This document shows, piece after piece, positions 20,425 through 29,900 of a stretch of 64,000 nt of DNA. The position numbers were made by a program, and so were the translations under genes. Positions within the stretch are counted from its first letter, which is position 1; each line of letters begins with the position of its first letter. Origin of the DNA: Symbiodinium natans (Eukaryota > Sar > Dinophyceae > Suessiales > Symbiodiniaceae); assembly GCA_905221605.1 (NCBI GenBank), contig CAJNDS010002428.1, forward strand, positions 124,001 through 188,000. Reading direction: 5' to 3'. The notes beneath the pieces were generated by a model. It was not told the origin of the DNA, made no database searches, and saw nothing but the letters and a program-made list of their open reading frames with translations.

Positions 20425-23118
20425 TAATGGTAATAATAATGGCATGATAAACATCATGAAGATCAACAACCTCAAAAAGCAGGTGGTGCAGCTCGACTCC
20501 GTGATGAGTTGCGGCTTCGATGCATTCTGTCCGAGCGACTGCCTCGACCGGGGGGGCTACTGTGCCCGGTTTGCCAATGGGGGAAGCCCGTCGTGCCTGG
20601 ACAAGCATTAAGGGTGCCATGCCTGGTGCACCACCACCCCGAAATCCTACAGCCAATTGAAAACGCAAGAGCTCGTGATTTCTTCGGACGCCGGTCCCAA
20701 TACCAGCCGAGGTGCAAGTGCGTCAAAGCAGAGGTGAACTGGCCCGTGTACCTTCTCACCGCCATCACAAGCTTTCTGCTCTGCGTGCTCACCCTGATAC
20801 TTGGAAGCATAAACCCAAAAACCCTAAACCCTAAACCCTAAACTCTAAACCCTGAGGGCTGATCTCTTGAGCACTAAAACTGCGTGGTGGTTCAGCTCCA
20901 TCGGCTCCTCAAGCACGGTAGCTATAGGAGACCCCGCAAACCCCTAAACCCTAAACCCCGTAAACCCCTAAACCCCTAAACCCCTAAACCCCTAAACCCC
21001 TAAACCCCTAAACCCCTAAACCCCAAACCCCAAACCCCAAACCCCAAACCCCAAACCCTAAACCCTAAACCCTAAGCCCCCAAACCCCTAAGCCCCTAAG
21101 CCCCTAAGCCCCTAAACCCCTAAACCCTAAACCCTAAACCCCCAAACCCTAAACCTTAAACCCAAACCCTAAGCCCTAAGCCCTAAACCCAGGATGGACT
21201 TGGCAGCCTTCTGGTCGGCCTGGCGAACGCCGTGGCGTGAGTCGGGGGTTCGACTCCTGAGAGGCGCCCACCATCATTTCGGAGAAAGGGTTTAGGGGGT
21301 TTAGGGGTTTAGGGGTTTAGGGGTTTAGGGTTTAGGGTTTAGGGGTTAGGGTTTAGGGTTTAGGGCTTAGGGTTTGGGGGCCTAGGTTTTAGGGTTTGAA
21401 GGTAGGGTGAGGATTCGGAGGGGTGTAGGGTTTAGGGTTGAGAGTGCGGGTGAGTGATTCCCCAAAGCCCACATCTCGACGAATCTTGGGCCGAAATCCC
21501 GCTGCCCTGAACGCCTAAACTCTCAAACCCCGAAACCCCGAACCCCAAGGCCTTCTAAGCCGCAACTCCCACCTCACCCTAGCCCGAAACCCGAAACCCT
21601 AAACCCTAAACCCTAAACTCTAAACCCTAAACCCTAAACCGGGCACCGCCTTTTTTTGGGAAAGACCAGAGGTGGCGTCGCCCTGGCCGGTGCCGCGGGG
21701 GTGAACTTCGCGAGCTGCGCCTTCGCTCTGCGTCTTGCTGGCACTGGGACCCCTAGAAGGGGTTCAGGGTTTAGGGTTTAGGGTTTAGGGTTTAGGGGTT
21801 AGGGTTTAGGGGTTTAGGGGTTTAGGGTATGGGGTTTAGGGTTTAGGGTTCAGGGTTGAGAGCTTTACCAAAACAAAGGGCTTCATACCCCAGGTTTAGG
21901 GCCTAAGCTCTGAGACCGATGTGAGGTTTGGGGCTTCGGGTGCAATGTGCGGGGCTTGGGGCCAAGGCAGTCCTAAGCCAGACAGCCCCAAGCTTGAATC
22001 GATGACCTGGAACCCTAAACCCTGAACCCTAAACCCTAAACCCCAAACCGCAACCCGCAAACCCCAAACCCCAAACCCCAAACCGCAAACCCCAAACCCC
22101 AAACCCCAAACCCCAAACCCCAAACCCCAAACCCCAGACCCCAGACCCCAAACCCCAAACCCCACACACCTCCCTCCTCCCAAAGCATGATTCTCCTTAG
22201 CCCCAAGTCCCGACAAAGCTGAAGCCGTTTCCAGTTCTGGAAGACTACAGCGTGTCAAGAATCCCCGACGTGCCAGATTCTGCTATCCTTAAGCTAGCCT
22301 GTGAACACAAACCCTTAAACCCTAAACCCTAAACCCTAAACCCCAAACCCTAAACCCTAAACCCTAAACCCTAAACCCTAAACCCGACGGTCTCAAGCCT
22401 CAAGTAAACATGAGAAGGCTCGTGTCTGTGTCGCCAGCGGAGTGCTACCTTCTCGATCTGACCGCTGCTCCCAGTCTGTGTTTCAACAATCCATCCCCAG
22501 GGCTGCTGACATGGCGGTTTTCGAATTAGGGTTTAGGGTTTAGGGTTTAGGGTTTAGGGTTTAGGGTTTCGGGTTTAGGGTTTAGGGGTACCTTGTTGGG
22601 TTCCATTTGTAAGGGGATTCGACTATTTGGGGGTCTATACTAGGGACCCTTACTATCGATCCCCACATTGTTTTGGGGCTTAAGGGCTCTGCTTAGGGGG
22701 CTTCGTCCCCAAAAGCCCTATCCCTAAACCCTCAACCTCAGGGTTTTGCCCTGAGGCCATGTGCTCTGTCCTTCCTTTGATTCCGCTGACGCTGGTCGCC
22801 AACGAGGCGAGGTGGATCCTTGCTACCTGGAAGGCAGATCAAGCCGTCCATGCGCTGATTTGGTCCTCCTGTGGCGTGCGTGTCCTTGCAGTTCTGACGT
22901 GCATCGCCTCAGCTGTGTCCGCAGCCCACATGGCGTGGATGCCTACTGGTGACCTGAGTTTTTCCTGTCGTGCTGTGCACTGGAGTACGCTGGCCTTTTG
23001 CTGCCTTTGCGCCCCATTCTCGTTGGCCTGTAGCTTGATTAGTGCAAAACTCCCTCCTGGCGTGGAAGCCGTGCAAAGCCACACGCAAGCTGACCGGAGT
23101 CGCAGTTTCGGCAGCTAG
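10155..23118 (+). CDS. Large secreted/multi-span membrane protein, about 18 exons (gene-level model)
   Basis: Plus-strand exon candidates from 10155 to a stop at 23116-23118 can be read as one receptor-like protein. It would have an N-terminal hydrophobic segment, a beta-propeller-like ectodomain with recurring DGGLAxx-type strands (10438-14463), cysteine-bearing pieces (14658, 18074) and a C-terminal block of about ten hydrophobic spans (18834-23118). Exons 10155-14747 join in phase at most borders. The joins through 15-18 kb and the last joins are not proven, so two genes (a propeller protein and a membrane protein) remain possible. Family and ligand are unknown. Short introns are introner-like; long ones carry telomere-type repeats. 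Confidence 0.4.
10332..10437 (+). other. Introner-like intron, 106 nt
   Basis: Begins GTACCTTAGTAG and ends GGCAACTAAG, phase 0 on both sides. The 5' GTACCTTAGT is the inverse complement of the 3' ACTAAGGTAC, so the intron borders lie in a terminal inverted repeat. Inside, GGTAACCTTTAACC and GGTTAACCTTTAG also resemble each other. The 3' end GGTACTGGGCAACTAAG matches that of the intron at 13164-13278. Confidence 0.6.
10438..11447 (+). CDS. Propeller-like ectodomain exon 2
   Basis: Long open exon (about 336 codons). Repeated pattern of hydrophobic strands around D-G-x-[VL]-x or D-G-G-L-A-I ([56 protein letters not shown]) at intervals of roughly 40-90 residues, as in beta-propellers. Paired cysteines suggest an extracellular location. 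No catalytic motif is seen. It ends at GACAG|GACATC (a GA donor), giving an in-phase join to the next exon. Confidence 0.65.
11448..11576 (+). other. Introner-like intron, 129 nt, GA-AG borders
   Basis: The donor AG|GACATC and the acceptor AAG|GACACC share the word AGGACA at each end. Removing this segment takes out the stop at 11461 and joins KDR to [15 protein letters not shown] in frame. Interior is AT-rich with GGGACT/GGTCC ends. A GA donor is non-canonical but reported in dinoflagellates. Confidence 0.5.
11577..12115 (+). CDS. Propeller-like ectodomain exon 3
   Basis: About 180 codons continuing the same style ([54 protein letters not shown]), ending near DTDPPT at ACAG|GTCAGT. The frame stays open to 12297, so a longer exon with donor TGG|GTGTGC near 12169 is possible. 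Confidence 0.6.
12116..12928. repeat. Intron with GT/GC, GTGGTT and GTCGTG microsatellites
   Basis: (GT)n/(GC)n at 12352-12412, GGTGGT/GTGGTT repeats at 12580-12660, GTCGTG hexamers at 12690-12755, and (GT)n at 12903-12922. The Val- and Gly-rich plus-strand frames and His/Thr-rich minus-strand frames here are microsatellite artefacts. Confidence 0.7.
12929..13163 (+). CDS. Propeller-like ectodomain exon 4
   Basis: Open to HGAL at 13163 in phase 0 with CTG|GTAGCA donor. It contains [12 protein letters not shown], which resembles [14 protein letters not shown] in the exon at 13464, so the ectodomain has internal repeats. The 5' border is uncertain because of the pyrimidine-rich 12950-12990. 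Confidence 0.5.
13164..13278 (+). other. Introner-like intron, 115 nt
   Basis: GT-AG, phase 0 both sides. Shared blocks with the intron at 25772-25890 of a different gene, in the same order: GTGGTACCCT, TTTTCCCCC, AGGTTCC, ACCAACCCCCAA and CCCTTAT. Its 3' end GGTACCTGGGCAACCAAG matches that of 10332-10437. It carries GGTACC near both ends. Confidence 0.65.
13279..13404 (+). CDS. Propeller-like ectodomain exon 5
   Basis: Forty-two codons, phase 0 to phase 0, [20 protein letters not shown] then [17 protein letters not shown]. The last part again gives the GGFAVAP strand pattern. Donor CAT|GTTTTT. Confidence 0.55.
13464..13601 (+). CDS. Propeller-like ectodomain exon 6
   Basis: After GTTTAG, phase 0; reads [20 protein letters not shown] and ends FTELQ at CAG|GCAG, phase 0. 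GC-rich third positions. Similar to the SAGQK region of exon 4. Confidence 0.55.
13602..14286. repeat. Intron with GGTACC element, poly-C/poly-A and TTTAGGG
   Basis: Holds a GGTACCTTGTTGAGGTCC-type element from 13628 to about 13910, a C run followed by an A run (13946-13984), and TTTAGGG repeats at 14016-14080. Confidence 0.6.
14287..14463 (+). CDS. Propeller-like ectodomain exon 7
   Basis: Fifty-nine codons, phase 0 to phase 0, after CAGCAG. Reads [20 protein letters not shown] then [10 protein letters not shown]. Closely parallels [15 protein letters not shown] of exon 2, supporting a repeated blade. Donor TGG|GTTTG. Confidence 0.6.
14658..14747 (+). CDS. Candidate cysteine-bearing exon 8
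   Basis: After AAACAG in phase 0; [17 protein letters not shown] then [13 protein letters not shown], with donor TAT|GCC or GCC|GTT, both in phase 0. Flanked by CCCTAAA (14590-14640) and by TTTTGGGG/TTTAGGG variants (14760-14890). Confidence 0.45.
14758..16002. repeat. Intronic telomere-type variants with scattered exon-like pieces
   Basis: TTTTGGGG-like runs (14795-14885), CCCTAAA (15043-15125, 15289-15365, 15465-15555), TTTAGGC ten-mer block (15659-15722) leading into TTTAGGG (15723-15846). Possible small exons: 14920-14936 and after CTCCCGCAG at 15196. Neither has a resolved frame. Confidence 0.5.
15659..15846. repeat. TTTAGGC variant block fused to TTTAGGG array
   Basis: About nine perfect TTTAGGC units switch abruptly to TTTAGGG, then to a mixture with GTTCAGG. 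Abrupt switches imply separate local amplifications. Confidence 0.88.
16003..16135 (+). CDS. Candidate exon, unknown
   Basis: After CTGCTCAG; reads [19 protein letters not shown] then [17 protein letters not shown], open with GC-rich third positions. An overlapping frame is also open from 15876. Phase to neighbours is not resolved. Position suggests ectodomain. Confidence 0.35.
16136..17479. other. Non-coding stretch
   Basis: CCCTAAA at 16484-16530, two (AT)n-rich patches ending in TTTAGAGAGAAC (16697-16742 and 16856-16925) that resemble each other, AATTCC-rich sequence 17215-17300, and (GA)n at 17418-17437. No gene recognised. Confidence 0.5.
17480..17679 (+). CDS. Candidate exon, unknown
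   Basis: Open frame with [18 protein letters not shown] then [20 protein letters not shown], reaching a stop at 17677. The alternation of small and aromatic residues and four cysteines would suit an ectodomain. Borders are not determined and phase is unknown, so confidence is low. Confidence 0.3.
17890..17985. mobile_element. Hairpin MITE-like element, 96 bp
   Basis: GGGATGTTCCCCCTA...CTAACAGTCCTTAA at the left is answered by TTAAGGACTGTTAG...GGGCGAGCATCCC at the right. Related ends occur at 5690-5755 and at 18038-18063, the latter separated from this copy by a CCCTAAA run. Confidence 0.6.
18074..18177 (+). CDS. Cysteine-rich exon with CIECP motif
   Basis: After TTTCAG; reads [19 protein letters not shown] then SAFCGF, ending at TTCAG|GCC in phase 2. 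The C-x-x-C-P-x-[GS]-[ST]-x-S pattern followed by a downstream Cys resembles GCC2/GCC3 (ephrin-receptor-like) cysteine-rich modules of alveolate surface proteins that sit next to the membrane. This fits its place between the propeller and the spans. Confidence 0.5.
18588..18690. repeat. CAACCCCTTG tandem 10-mer
   Basis: About eight to nine copies of a 10-bp unit inside a telomere-type intron region, flanked by CCCTAAG/CCCTACA/CCCTAAA blocks to 18815. Confidence 0.85.
18834..18926 (+). CDS. Membrane-span exon
   Basis: Reads [20 protein letters not shown] then [11 protein letters not shown]: one hydrophobic span. It follows an AAG acceptor and ends near TTGGG|GTTTGG. Join to the exon at 19241 is not in phase under the simplest borders. 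Confidence 0.42.
19241..20025 (+). CDS. Multi-span membrane exon
   Basis: About 261 open codons after CGCCAG, ending at TGGAAG|GTGAGTAT, a fully canonical donor, in phase 0. Hydrophobic spans include [71 protein letters not shown] and [20 protein letters not shown], separated by Arg-rich loops. No ATP-binding or channel signature is visible. The overlapping frame from 19137 is a shadow. Confidence 0.62.
20026..20482. repeat. Intron with (ATA/TAA)n microsatellite
   Basis: (TAA)n covers about 20337-20423. Long Tyr/Leu-only frames on the minus strand come from it. Confidence 0.75.
20483..20806 (+). CDS. Membrane-span exon(s), frame partly ambiguous
   Basis: From 20734 the sequence reads [19 protein letters not shown], a clear span. 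Upstream two frames look coding. One is continuous with the span ([32 protein letters not shown]). The other, 20456-20608, is cysteine-rich ([18 protein letters not shown]) and would need a second intron before an acceptor at 20733, but matches the phase of the preceding exon. The end may be AA|GCAT (20806) or earlier. Confidence 0.45.
20820..21190. repeat. CCCCTAAA 8-mer and CCCTAAA array
   Basis: Includes a run of the octamer CCCCTAAA (20960-21020) then CCCCAAA, CCCTAAA and CCCCTAAG variants. Confidence 0.88.
21193..21236 (+). CDS. 44-nt membrane-span micro-exon
   Basis: After AACCCAG, reads [14 protein letters not shown] and ends GC|GTGAGTC (canonical donor), phase 2. The only non-repeat DNA between two telomere-type arrays. 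Joins in phase to 21670. Confidence 0.5.
21670..21740 (+). CDS. Membrane-span exon
   Basis: After GACCAG; one base completes the split codon, then [20 protein letters not shown]. Together with the 44-nt exon it forms one Gly/Ala-rich hydrophobic segment. Ends at GCTG|GCACTG, phase 1, matching the next exon. Confidence 0.5.
22000..22400. repeat. CCCCAAA and CCCTAAA arrays
   Basis: CCCCAAA-dominated block 22040-22165 and CCCTAAA block 22318-22385. The sequence between (22170-22290) shows no resolved exon. Confidence 0.8.
22438..22516 (+). CDS. Candidate loop exon
   Basis: After TCGCCAG, two bases then [17 protein letters not shown] and PGLLTW. In phase with 21740. End border is not resolved (all near donors leave phase 2, while the next exon needs phase 0 or 1). 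Confidence 0.38.
22742..23118 (+). CDS. C-terminal membrane exon with stop
   Basis: Follows CCTCAG (alternative acceptor at 22755). Three hydrophobic stretches, [38 protein letters not shown] and [20 protein letters not shown], then a polar tail ending SRSFGS and TAG. Good end for the membrane protein. Confidence 0.55.
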
Positions 23119-23927
23119 CTCGTCGGACAAATCAAACCTCCCAAGCCCCGAAAGCCTAAACCGGCCCCCTGATATTCTAAATCTAGGGGTATGTAAGGGT
23201 GGTTCTCTAAATTCGGGTCCCCACCCTTTTGGGTCCTTAGTATCAGGGTGCCGTATAGTTTAGGGGACCCAAAAAGGGACCCTAGTTTAGATAACTACCC
23301 GTAAGTAGGGCGAGGGGGATCATAATCAAGGTTACAAGGGCAGCTGCCATACTGTTAACTGTGCGTGTCGTTACCCATAAACCTTCAGGTAAACCCCCTA
23401 CATTCCTAAACCCTAAGCCGACCCTGGAACCTGAAGCATACAACCCTACAACCCTGAAACCGAAAACCATGTAGCCCGAAACCCCGAGACCCTAAACCCT
23501 GAACCCTAACTCTAAACCCTAAACCCTAAACCCTAAACCCTAAACCCTAAACCCTAAACCCTAAACCCTAAACCCTAAACCCTAAACCCTAAACCCTAAA
23601 CCCTAAACAGGTTGGGGTTCCCGGAGGGCGGTTTAGGCCTTGTAGGACCTCGGGGCTTGAGTTCTTCAGGGCGCCTCAACTGGGACTCCTTGGGAATTGC
23701 GCTTCTGTTGTGTATACTCAGGGTGTAACAGGGTGTAGGGTTTAGGGTTCAGGGTTTGGGGTGTTTTCGGGTCTAATTAGGGCGGAGTTGAAGGGTACCC
23801 CTACTGCCCTACTGAATAGCTAAGCCCTCCGATGCCCTATAAGTTTAGGGTTTAGGGCTTAGGGCTTAGGGTTTAGGGCTTAGGAAGCCGCAAGCCTCAG
23901 AAAAACCGCGGTGCCTTTTGGCAGCAG
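23119..23927. other. Intergenic stretch
   Basis: GGGACCC-rich element (23185-23285), then CCCTAAA array 23513-23608 and TTTAGGG/TTAGGGC pieces to 23885. No gene recognised. Confidence 0.5.
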
Positions 23928-23969
23928 GTCGGCATGCACACCAACGAGAACCAGCTGAACTTCAGGATG
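23928..23969 (+). CDS. Candidate exon
   Basis: After GCAGCAG, VGMHTNENQLNFRM, phase 0, end ATG|GCAG. It is followed immediately by a CCCTAAA array (23976-24090). Confidence 0.4.
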
Positions 23970-26900
23970 GCAGCCCTAAACCCTAAACCCTAAACCCTAA
24001 ACCCTAAACCCTAAACCCTAAACCCTAAACCCTAAGCCCTAAACCCTAAACCCTGAACCCTGAACCCTGAACCCTAATCCCTAAACCCTAAACCGGTTAC
24101 GGGGTGTGAGTGTTTCGAAGTCCATGGTTTGGGACTTCAGGGTTGGTACCTTTTTGAAGGTTCTTATAAACAAGGATTTTCGTGTAGGGGGTGGTTGCTC
24201 CCCCTAGCCGCCCTCCCCCCCCCCCTCCCTCCAAAACGAAAAGTTGCATCTAGAAAGAGTTCATTGTCCCCATTGGTATTTCTTTTCTTGGGGTTTATAC
24301 AGATTCAACCCAGACTCGCTTCTGCTCAGCGGTTGCACCCGTCACAAGGCTTCGCAAAGAAGCTCGGCATCCTGGGCTTAGGTTTTAGGGCTTAGGGTTC
24401 AGGGTTTGGTGTTTAGGGTTTAGGGTTTAGGGTTTAGGGTTTAGGGTTTTAGGGTTTAGGGTTTAGGGGTGACTCCTTACATTGGGTTCTTGACAGCCCT
24501 AAGCCTCGGAAGGCATTTTCGCTTGGGAGAAGAAGCCCTTTTTCACTTGGCTTTACCATAATAAGGGACCCTAATATGGATCAGGATCCCCTGAAACAAG
24601 AAGGGCCCCCTAAAATAAGGTACCCGCCCCCCCCCCCCCCCCCCCCAATATCGTAAACCCCAACTTGTGCAATCAGCACAGCGCCCCTCTCGCGCAGCTT
24701 CTTTTGCTTCTAGCAGCCCTTTCCGGGGAACTGAGGGTTTGGGGGTTTGCGGTTATGGTGCAAGGGTGGCTTAAAACCCTAGTTATGAAACGTCTTTAGA
24801 ACCCAATAAACTCCTCTAAAACACTATAAGTGAAACCCCGGTAAGGGTTGAGCTTACGGACCTTTGCTGGTCCTGCAGCGACCTAACCCATCAAGTTGTC
24901 GGCCTGACAGGGTCTGATGTACCCTGAACCCTAAACCCTAAAACCTAAACCCCAAACCCTAACCCCTAAACCCAGTTAAGAAGGGGGCCTGATGGGACTT
25001 CAAGATTGTGGTTTGTGGGTTTAGGGTTCCAGGGGTTGGTTTTTGAGGGGTTAGGGGTTTAGCTAGGTAGAACTCTGGGATGTTCGACATGTTCCGGGGT
25101 GTTATGTCGTTGAACCCCAGGATTTTTTCAGAGGGTTGTTAAGGACATGTTCCTAGGTTCCAATGTCGTTGAACCCCAGGATATTTTTCTCAGAGGGTTT
25201 TTAAGGCCAACCTAGTCAAGACTGTGCCGGCACGCGGCCTGGACATCAGCGTCATGGCGTCAGATGGAGGCGGGCCTGGGTTGAGGGTTTTGATGTGTTT
25301 GTAGCGTTTAGGGTTTAGGGTTTAGGGTGTAGGGTTTAGGGTTTTGATGTGTTTATAGGGTCTAGGGTTTAGGCCCGTAACCATCGGTTCGAGAGTCCGA
25401 TGTTCGACCGCTTCCCAACATCCACTACAACCAGACTGGAGTTTCAGCTTTTGCGTGATACAGTTTTGCATTTCAATCTGAACGGTTCGGGGGTGCAACG
25501 CGTAAAGCCCCTTCCCCGAAAACGCCCAAGTTCTTCCACCCCGAACACCGTGAATTTACCCTGGTTTGGGGTTTAGGTGTTCGGGTTTGGGGTATAGGGC
25601 TTGGGGTCTAGGGGTTTAGGGTTTAGGGTTTGGGGTTTGGGTTTTAGGGTTTAGGGGCTTAGGTTTAGGGCTTCAGGGTTTTGGACAGGCGAAGCCCTTG
25701 AAGCCTCAAAACTCCCCAACCTACAGCCGCGCAGCACGCACCCGACTGGGGCAAGCAGCTACCCCTGCTTGGTAGGCCCGTGGTACCCTTTTCCCCCTTT
25801 TGTTGGTTCTATAGGTTCCATTATAAAGCAACCAACCCCCAAAAAGGCTACCCTTATAATACATATGGATACTGGGCTGCCCTGCCTGAGGCGCCCCGCG
25901 CCTGGCGATCATTGGCGCCTCCGACTTTGTTTTGGGAGGGAGGGTGTGTGGCTTACACCCTGAAAACCCTACAACCCGAAAACCCTAAAACCCTAAGACC
26001 CCCAAAACCTTTTAGAGGGTCTTCCGGCTTAGGCTCAAAGGGTGTAGGGGTTTAGGGTTCAGGGTGTAGGGGTTTAGGCGTTCGGGTCTAGGGTTATGGG
26101 ACTCTGGGCACATTTTTGGAGTGCCACAATTTGCCTTTCCACAGACATGGATTCAGGGTTAGGTTTAGGGTTACAGGGAGATTCCCTCAACCTCAACACC
26201 CCTAAATACGCACACCTGAGCACAAGAATCGTCAACCCCGGAAAACCTACAAACACCAAAGCACACTCAAGCACCCCAAAACTCTGAGGCCCTAAAGGGC
26301 TTAAAGCCCTAAACCCTAAACCCTACAACCATGTAAGCCTAAAGCCCTAAACCCCTGAACCTTAAACCCAAATCTCAAACGCGCAAAACACTAAACACGC
26401 CAAGCGTCCCCCGTCTAAAAACAACAAGCTCAACAAAAGACAACACCTAGACAGCCCTTCGGCAATATATATATATATATGTATATATATATATGTATAC
26501 ATACATATATATATATATATAACACATCTGTATATGCGTGTTCACCCTAAACCCTAAACCCTAATTCCCACTAGCCAATGTCGAAAAGGTGCCGGGCCGA
26601 TCGGCCTGGAACTCGGGTGCGCGGCGGTGCGTCGCGGCCTGGACGTGGCCGCCTGGGCGATTTTGGTAGATAGCATATATACATTCGTGTCGAAACAAAT
26701 ATATATATATATATATATATGAGAGAGGGACCTTTATGTACTATGTTGCTACCTCTTTTTCTATATGTATAGAGAACATATGGAAGAATTAAATGATTTA
26801 AATTATTTAAATTAATTTTGAGCCCCGTGAATTTAAATAATTTAATTCGAGATTTAAATTATTTAAATTCGCGGTCCCTGAAACTAATTTAACTAATTTA

Positions 26901-29900
26901 AATACCGAATTAAATTATTTAAATTCACGGGCCTCGAAACTAATTTAAATAATTCAAATCAGGATTTAAATTATTTAAATTATTTAAATTATTTAAATTA
27001 TTTAAGTTATTTAAATTATTTAAATTATTTAAATGGTCTGGGTTCAGAGAAATCCTCGATCTATTTGAAACATTTAGATGATGTAAATTATTTAAATTCA
27101 CGGGCTCGGAAAAGAATTTAAATAATTTAAATCGGGATTTGAATTATTTAAATTAGTTTTCGAGGCCCGTGAATTTAAATAATTTAATTCGGGATTTACA
27201 TTAATTAAATTAGTTTCGAGGCGCGTGAATCTAAATAATTTAAAGAATTTAAATAGATCCAGATTTTCTCCGAGCCCGGACCATTTAACTAATTTAAATA
27301 ATTTAAATCGGGATTTGAATTATTTAAATTAGTTTCGAGGCCCGTGAATTTAAATAATTTAATTCGGGATTTAAATTATTTAAATTCGCGGGCCCGGAAA
27401 CTAATTTAACTAATCTAAATACCGAATTAAATTATTTAAATTCACGGGCCTCGAAACTAATTTAAATAATTCAAATCAGGATTTAAATTATTTAAATTAT
27501 TTAAATTATTTAAATTATTTAAGTTATTTAAATTATTTAAATTATTTAAATGGTCTGGGTTCAGAGAAATCCTCGATCTATTTGAAACATTTAGATGATG
27601 TAAATTATTTAAATTCACGGGCTCGGAAAAGAATTTAAATAATTTAAATCGGGATTTGAATTATTTAAATTAGTTTTCGAGGCCCGTGAATTTAAATAAT
27701 TTAATTCGGGATTTACATTAATTCGCGGGCCCGGAAACAAATTTAACTAATTTAAATACCGAATTAAATTATTTAAATTCACGGGCCTCGAAACTAATTT
27801 AAATAATTCAAATCCGGATTTAAATTATTTAGATTATTTAAATTATTTAAATTAGTTAAATGGTCTGGGCTCGGAGAAAATCTGGATCTATTTAATTTCT
27901 TTAAATTATTTAAATTCACTGGCTCGGAAAAGAATTTACATAATTTAAATCGGAATTTGAATTATTTAAATTAGTTTCGAGACCCGTGACTTTAAATAAT
28001 TTAATTCGGGATGTAAATTAAGTAAATTAGTTCCGAGGCGCGTGAATTTAAATAATTTAAAGAATTTAAATAGATCCAGATTTTCTCCGAGCCCGGACCA
28101 TTTAACTAATTTAAATAATTTCAATAATTTAAATCGGGATTTGAATTATTTAAATTAGTTTCGAGGCCCGTGAATTTAAATAATGTAATTCGGTATTTAA
28201 ATTAGTTAAATTAGTTTCCGGGCCCGCGAATTTAAATAATTTTTTATTTAAATCCCGAACTAAATTATTTAAATTCACGGGCCTCGAAACTAATTTAAAT
28301 AATTCAAATCCGGATTTAAACTATTTAAATTATTTAAATTATTTTTATTAGTTAAATGGTCTGGGCTCGGAGAAAATCTGGATCTATTTAAATTCTTTAA
28401 ATTATTTAAATTATCTAAAATCACGGGCTCGGAAAAGAATTCAAATAATTTTCAATCGGGATTTGAATTATTTAAGTTAGTTTCGAGACCCGTGAATTTA
28501 AATCATTTAATTCGGGATTTAAATTAATTAAATGAGTTTCGAGGCGCGTGAATTTAAATAATTTAAAGAATTTAAATAGATCCAGATTTTCTCTGAGCCC
28601 GGACCATTTAACTAATTGAAATAATTTACATAATTTAAATAATTTAAATCGGGATTTGAATTATTTAAATTAGTTTCGAGGCCCGTGAATTTAAATAATA
28701 TAATTCGGGATTTAAATTATTTAAATTCGCGGGCCCGGAAACTAATTTAACTAATTTAAATACCGAATTAAATTATTTACATTCACGGGCCTCGAAACTA
28801 ATTTAAGTAATTCAAATCCGGATCTAAATTATTTAAATTATTTAAATGATTTAAATTAGTTAAATGGACTGGGCTCGGAGAAAATCTGGTAAATTATTTA
28901 AATTCACGGGCTCGGAAAAGAATTTAAATAATTTAAATCGGGATTTGAATCATTTAAATTAGTTTCGAGGCCCGTGAATTTAAATAATTTAATTCGGGAT
29001 TTAAATTAGTTAAATTCACGGGCCCGGGAACTAATTTAACTAATTTAAATACCGAATTAAATTATTTAAATTCACGGGCCTCGAAACTAATTTAAATAAT
29101 TCAAATCCCGATTTAAATTATTTAAAATATTTAAATTATTTAGATTAGTTAAATGGTCTGGGCTCGGAGAAAATCTGGATCTATTTAAATTCTTTAAATT
29201 ATTTAATTTATCTGAATTCACGGGCTCGGAAAAGAATTTAAATAATTTAAATCGGGATTTGAATTATTTAACTTAGTTTCGAGACCCGTGAATTTAAATA
29301 ATTTAATTCGGGATTTAAATTAATTAAATTAGTTTCGAGGCGCGTGAATTTAAATAATTTAAAGAATTTAACTAGATCCAGATTTTCTCCGAGCCCGGAC
29401 CATTTAACTAATTTAAGTAATTTAAATAATTTGAATAATTTAAATCGGGATTTGAATTATTTAAATTAGTTTCGAGGCCGTGAATATAATTTAATTCGGG
29501 ATTTAAATTATTTAAATTCGCGGGCCCGGAAACTAATTTAACTAATTTAAATGCCGAATTAAATTATTTAAATTCACGGGCCTCGAAACTAATTTAAATA
29601 ATTCAAATCAGGATTTAAATTATTTAAATTATTTAAGTTATTTAAATTGTCTGGGTTCAGAGAAATCCTCGATCTATTTGAAATATTTAGATTATTTAAA
29701 TTATTTAAATTCACGGGCTCGGAAAATAATTTCAATAATTTAAACCGGGATATGAATTATTTAAAAAAGTTTCGAGGCCCGTGAATTTAAATAATTTAAT
29801 TCGGGATTCAAATTATTTAAATTCGCGGGCCCGGAAACTAATTTAACTAATGTAAATACCGAATTAAATTATTTAAATTCACGGGCCTCGAAACTAATTT

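Noticed and set aside
20164-20668. Tyr-rich and Leu-rich minus-strand proteins
   Set aside because: Translations of the TAA microsatellite.
25221-25250. DEAD-box helicase from an ARGLDIS string
   Set aside because: Five matching residues only; no other helicase motif nearby and the locus reads as a flavoprotein gene.
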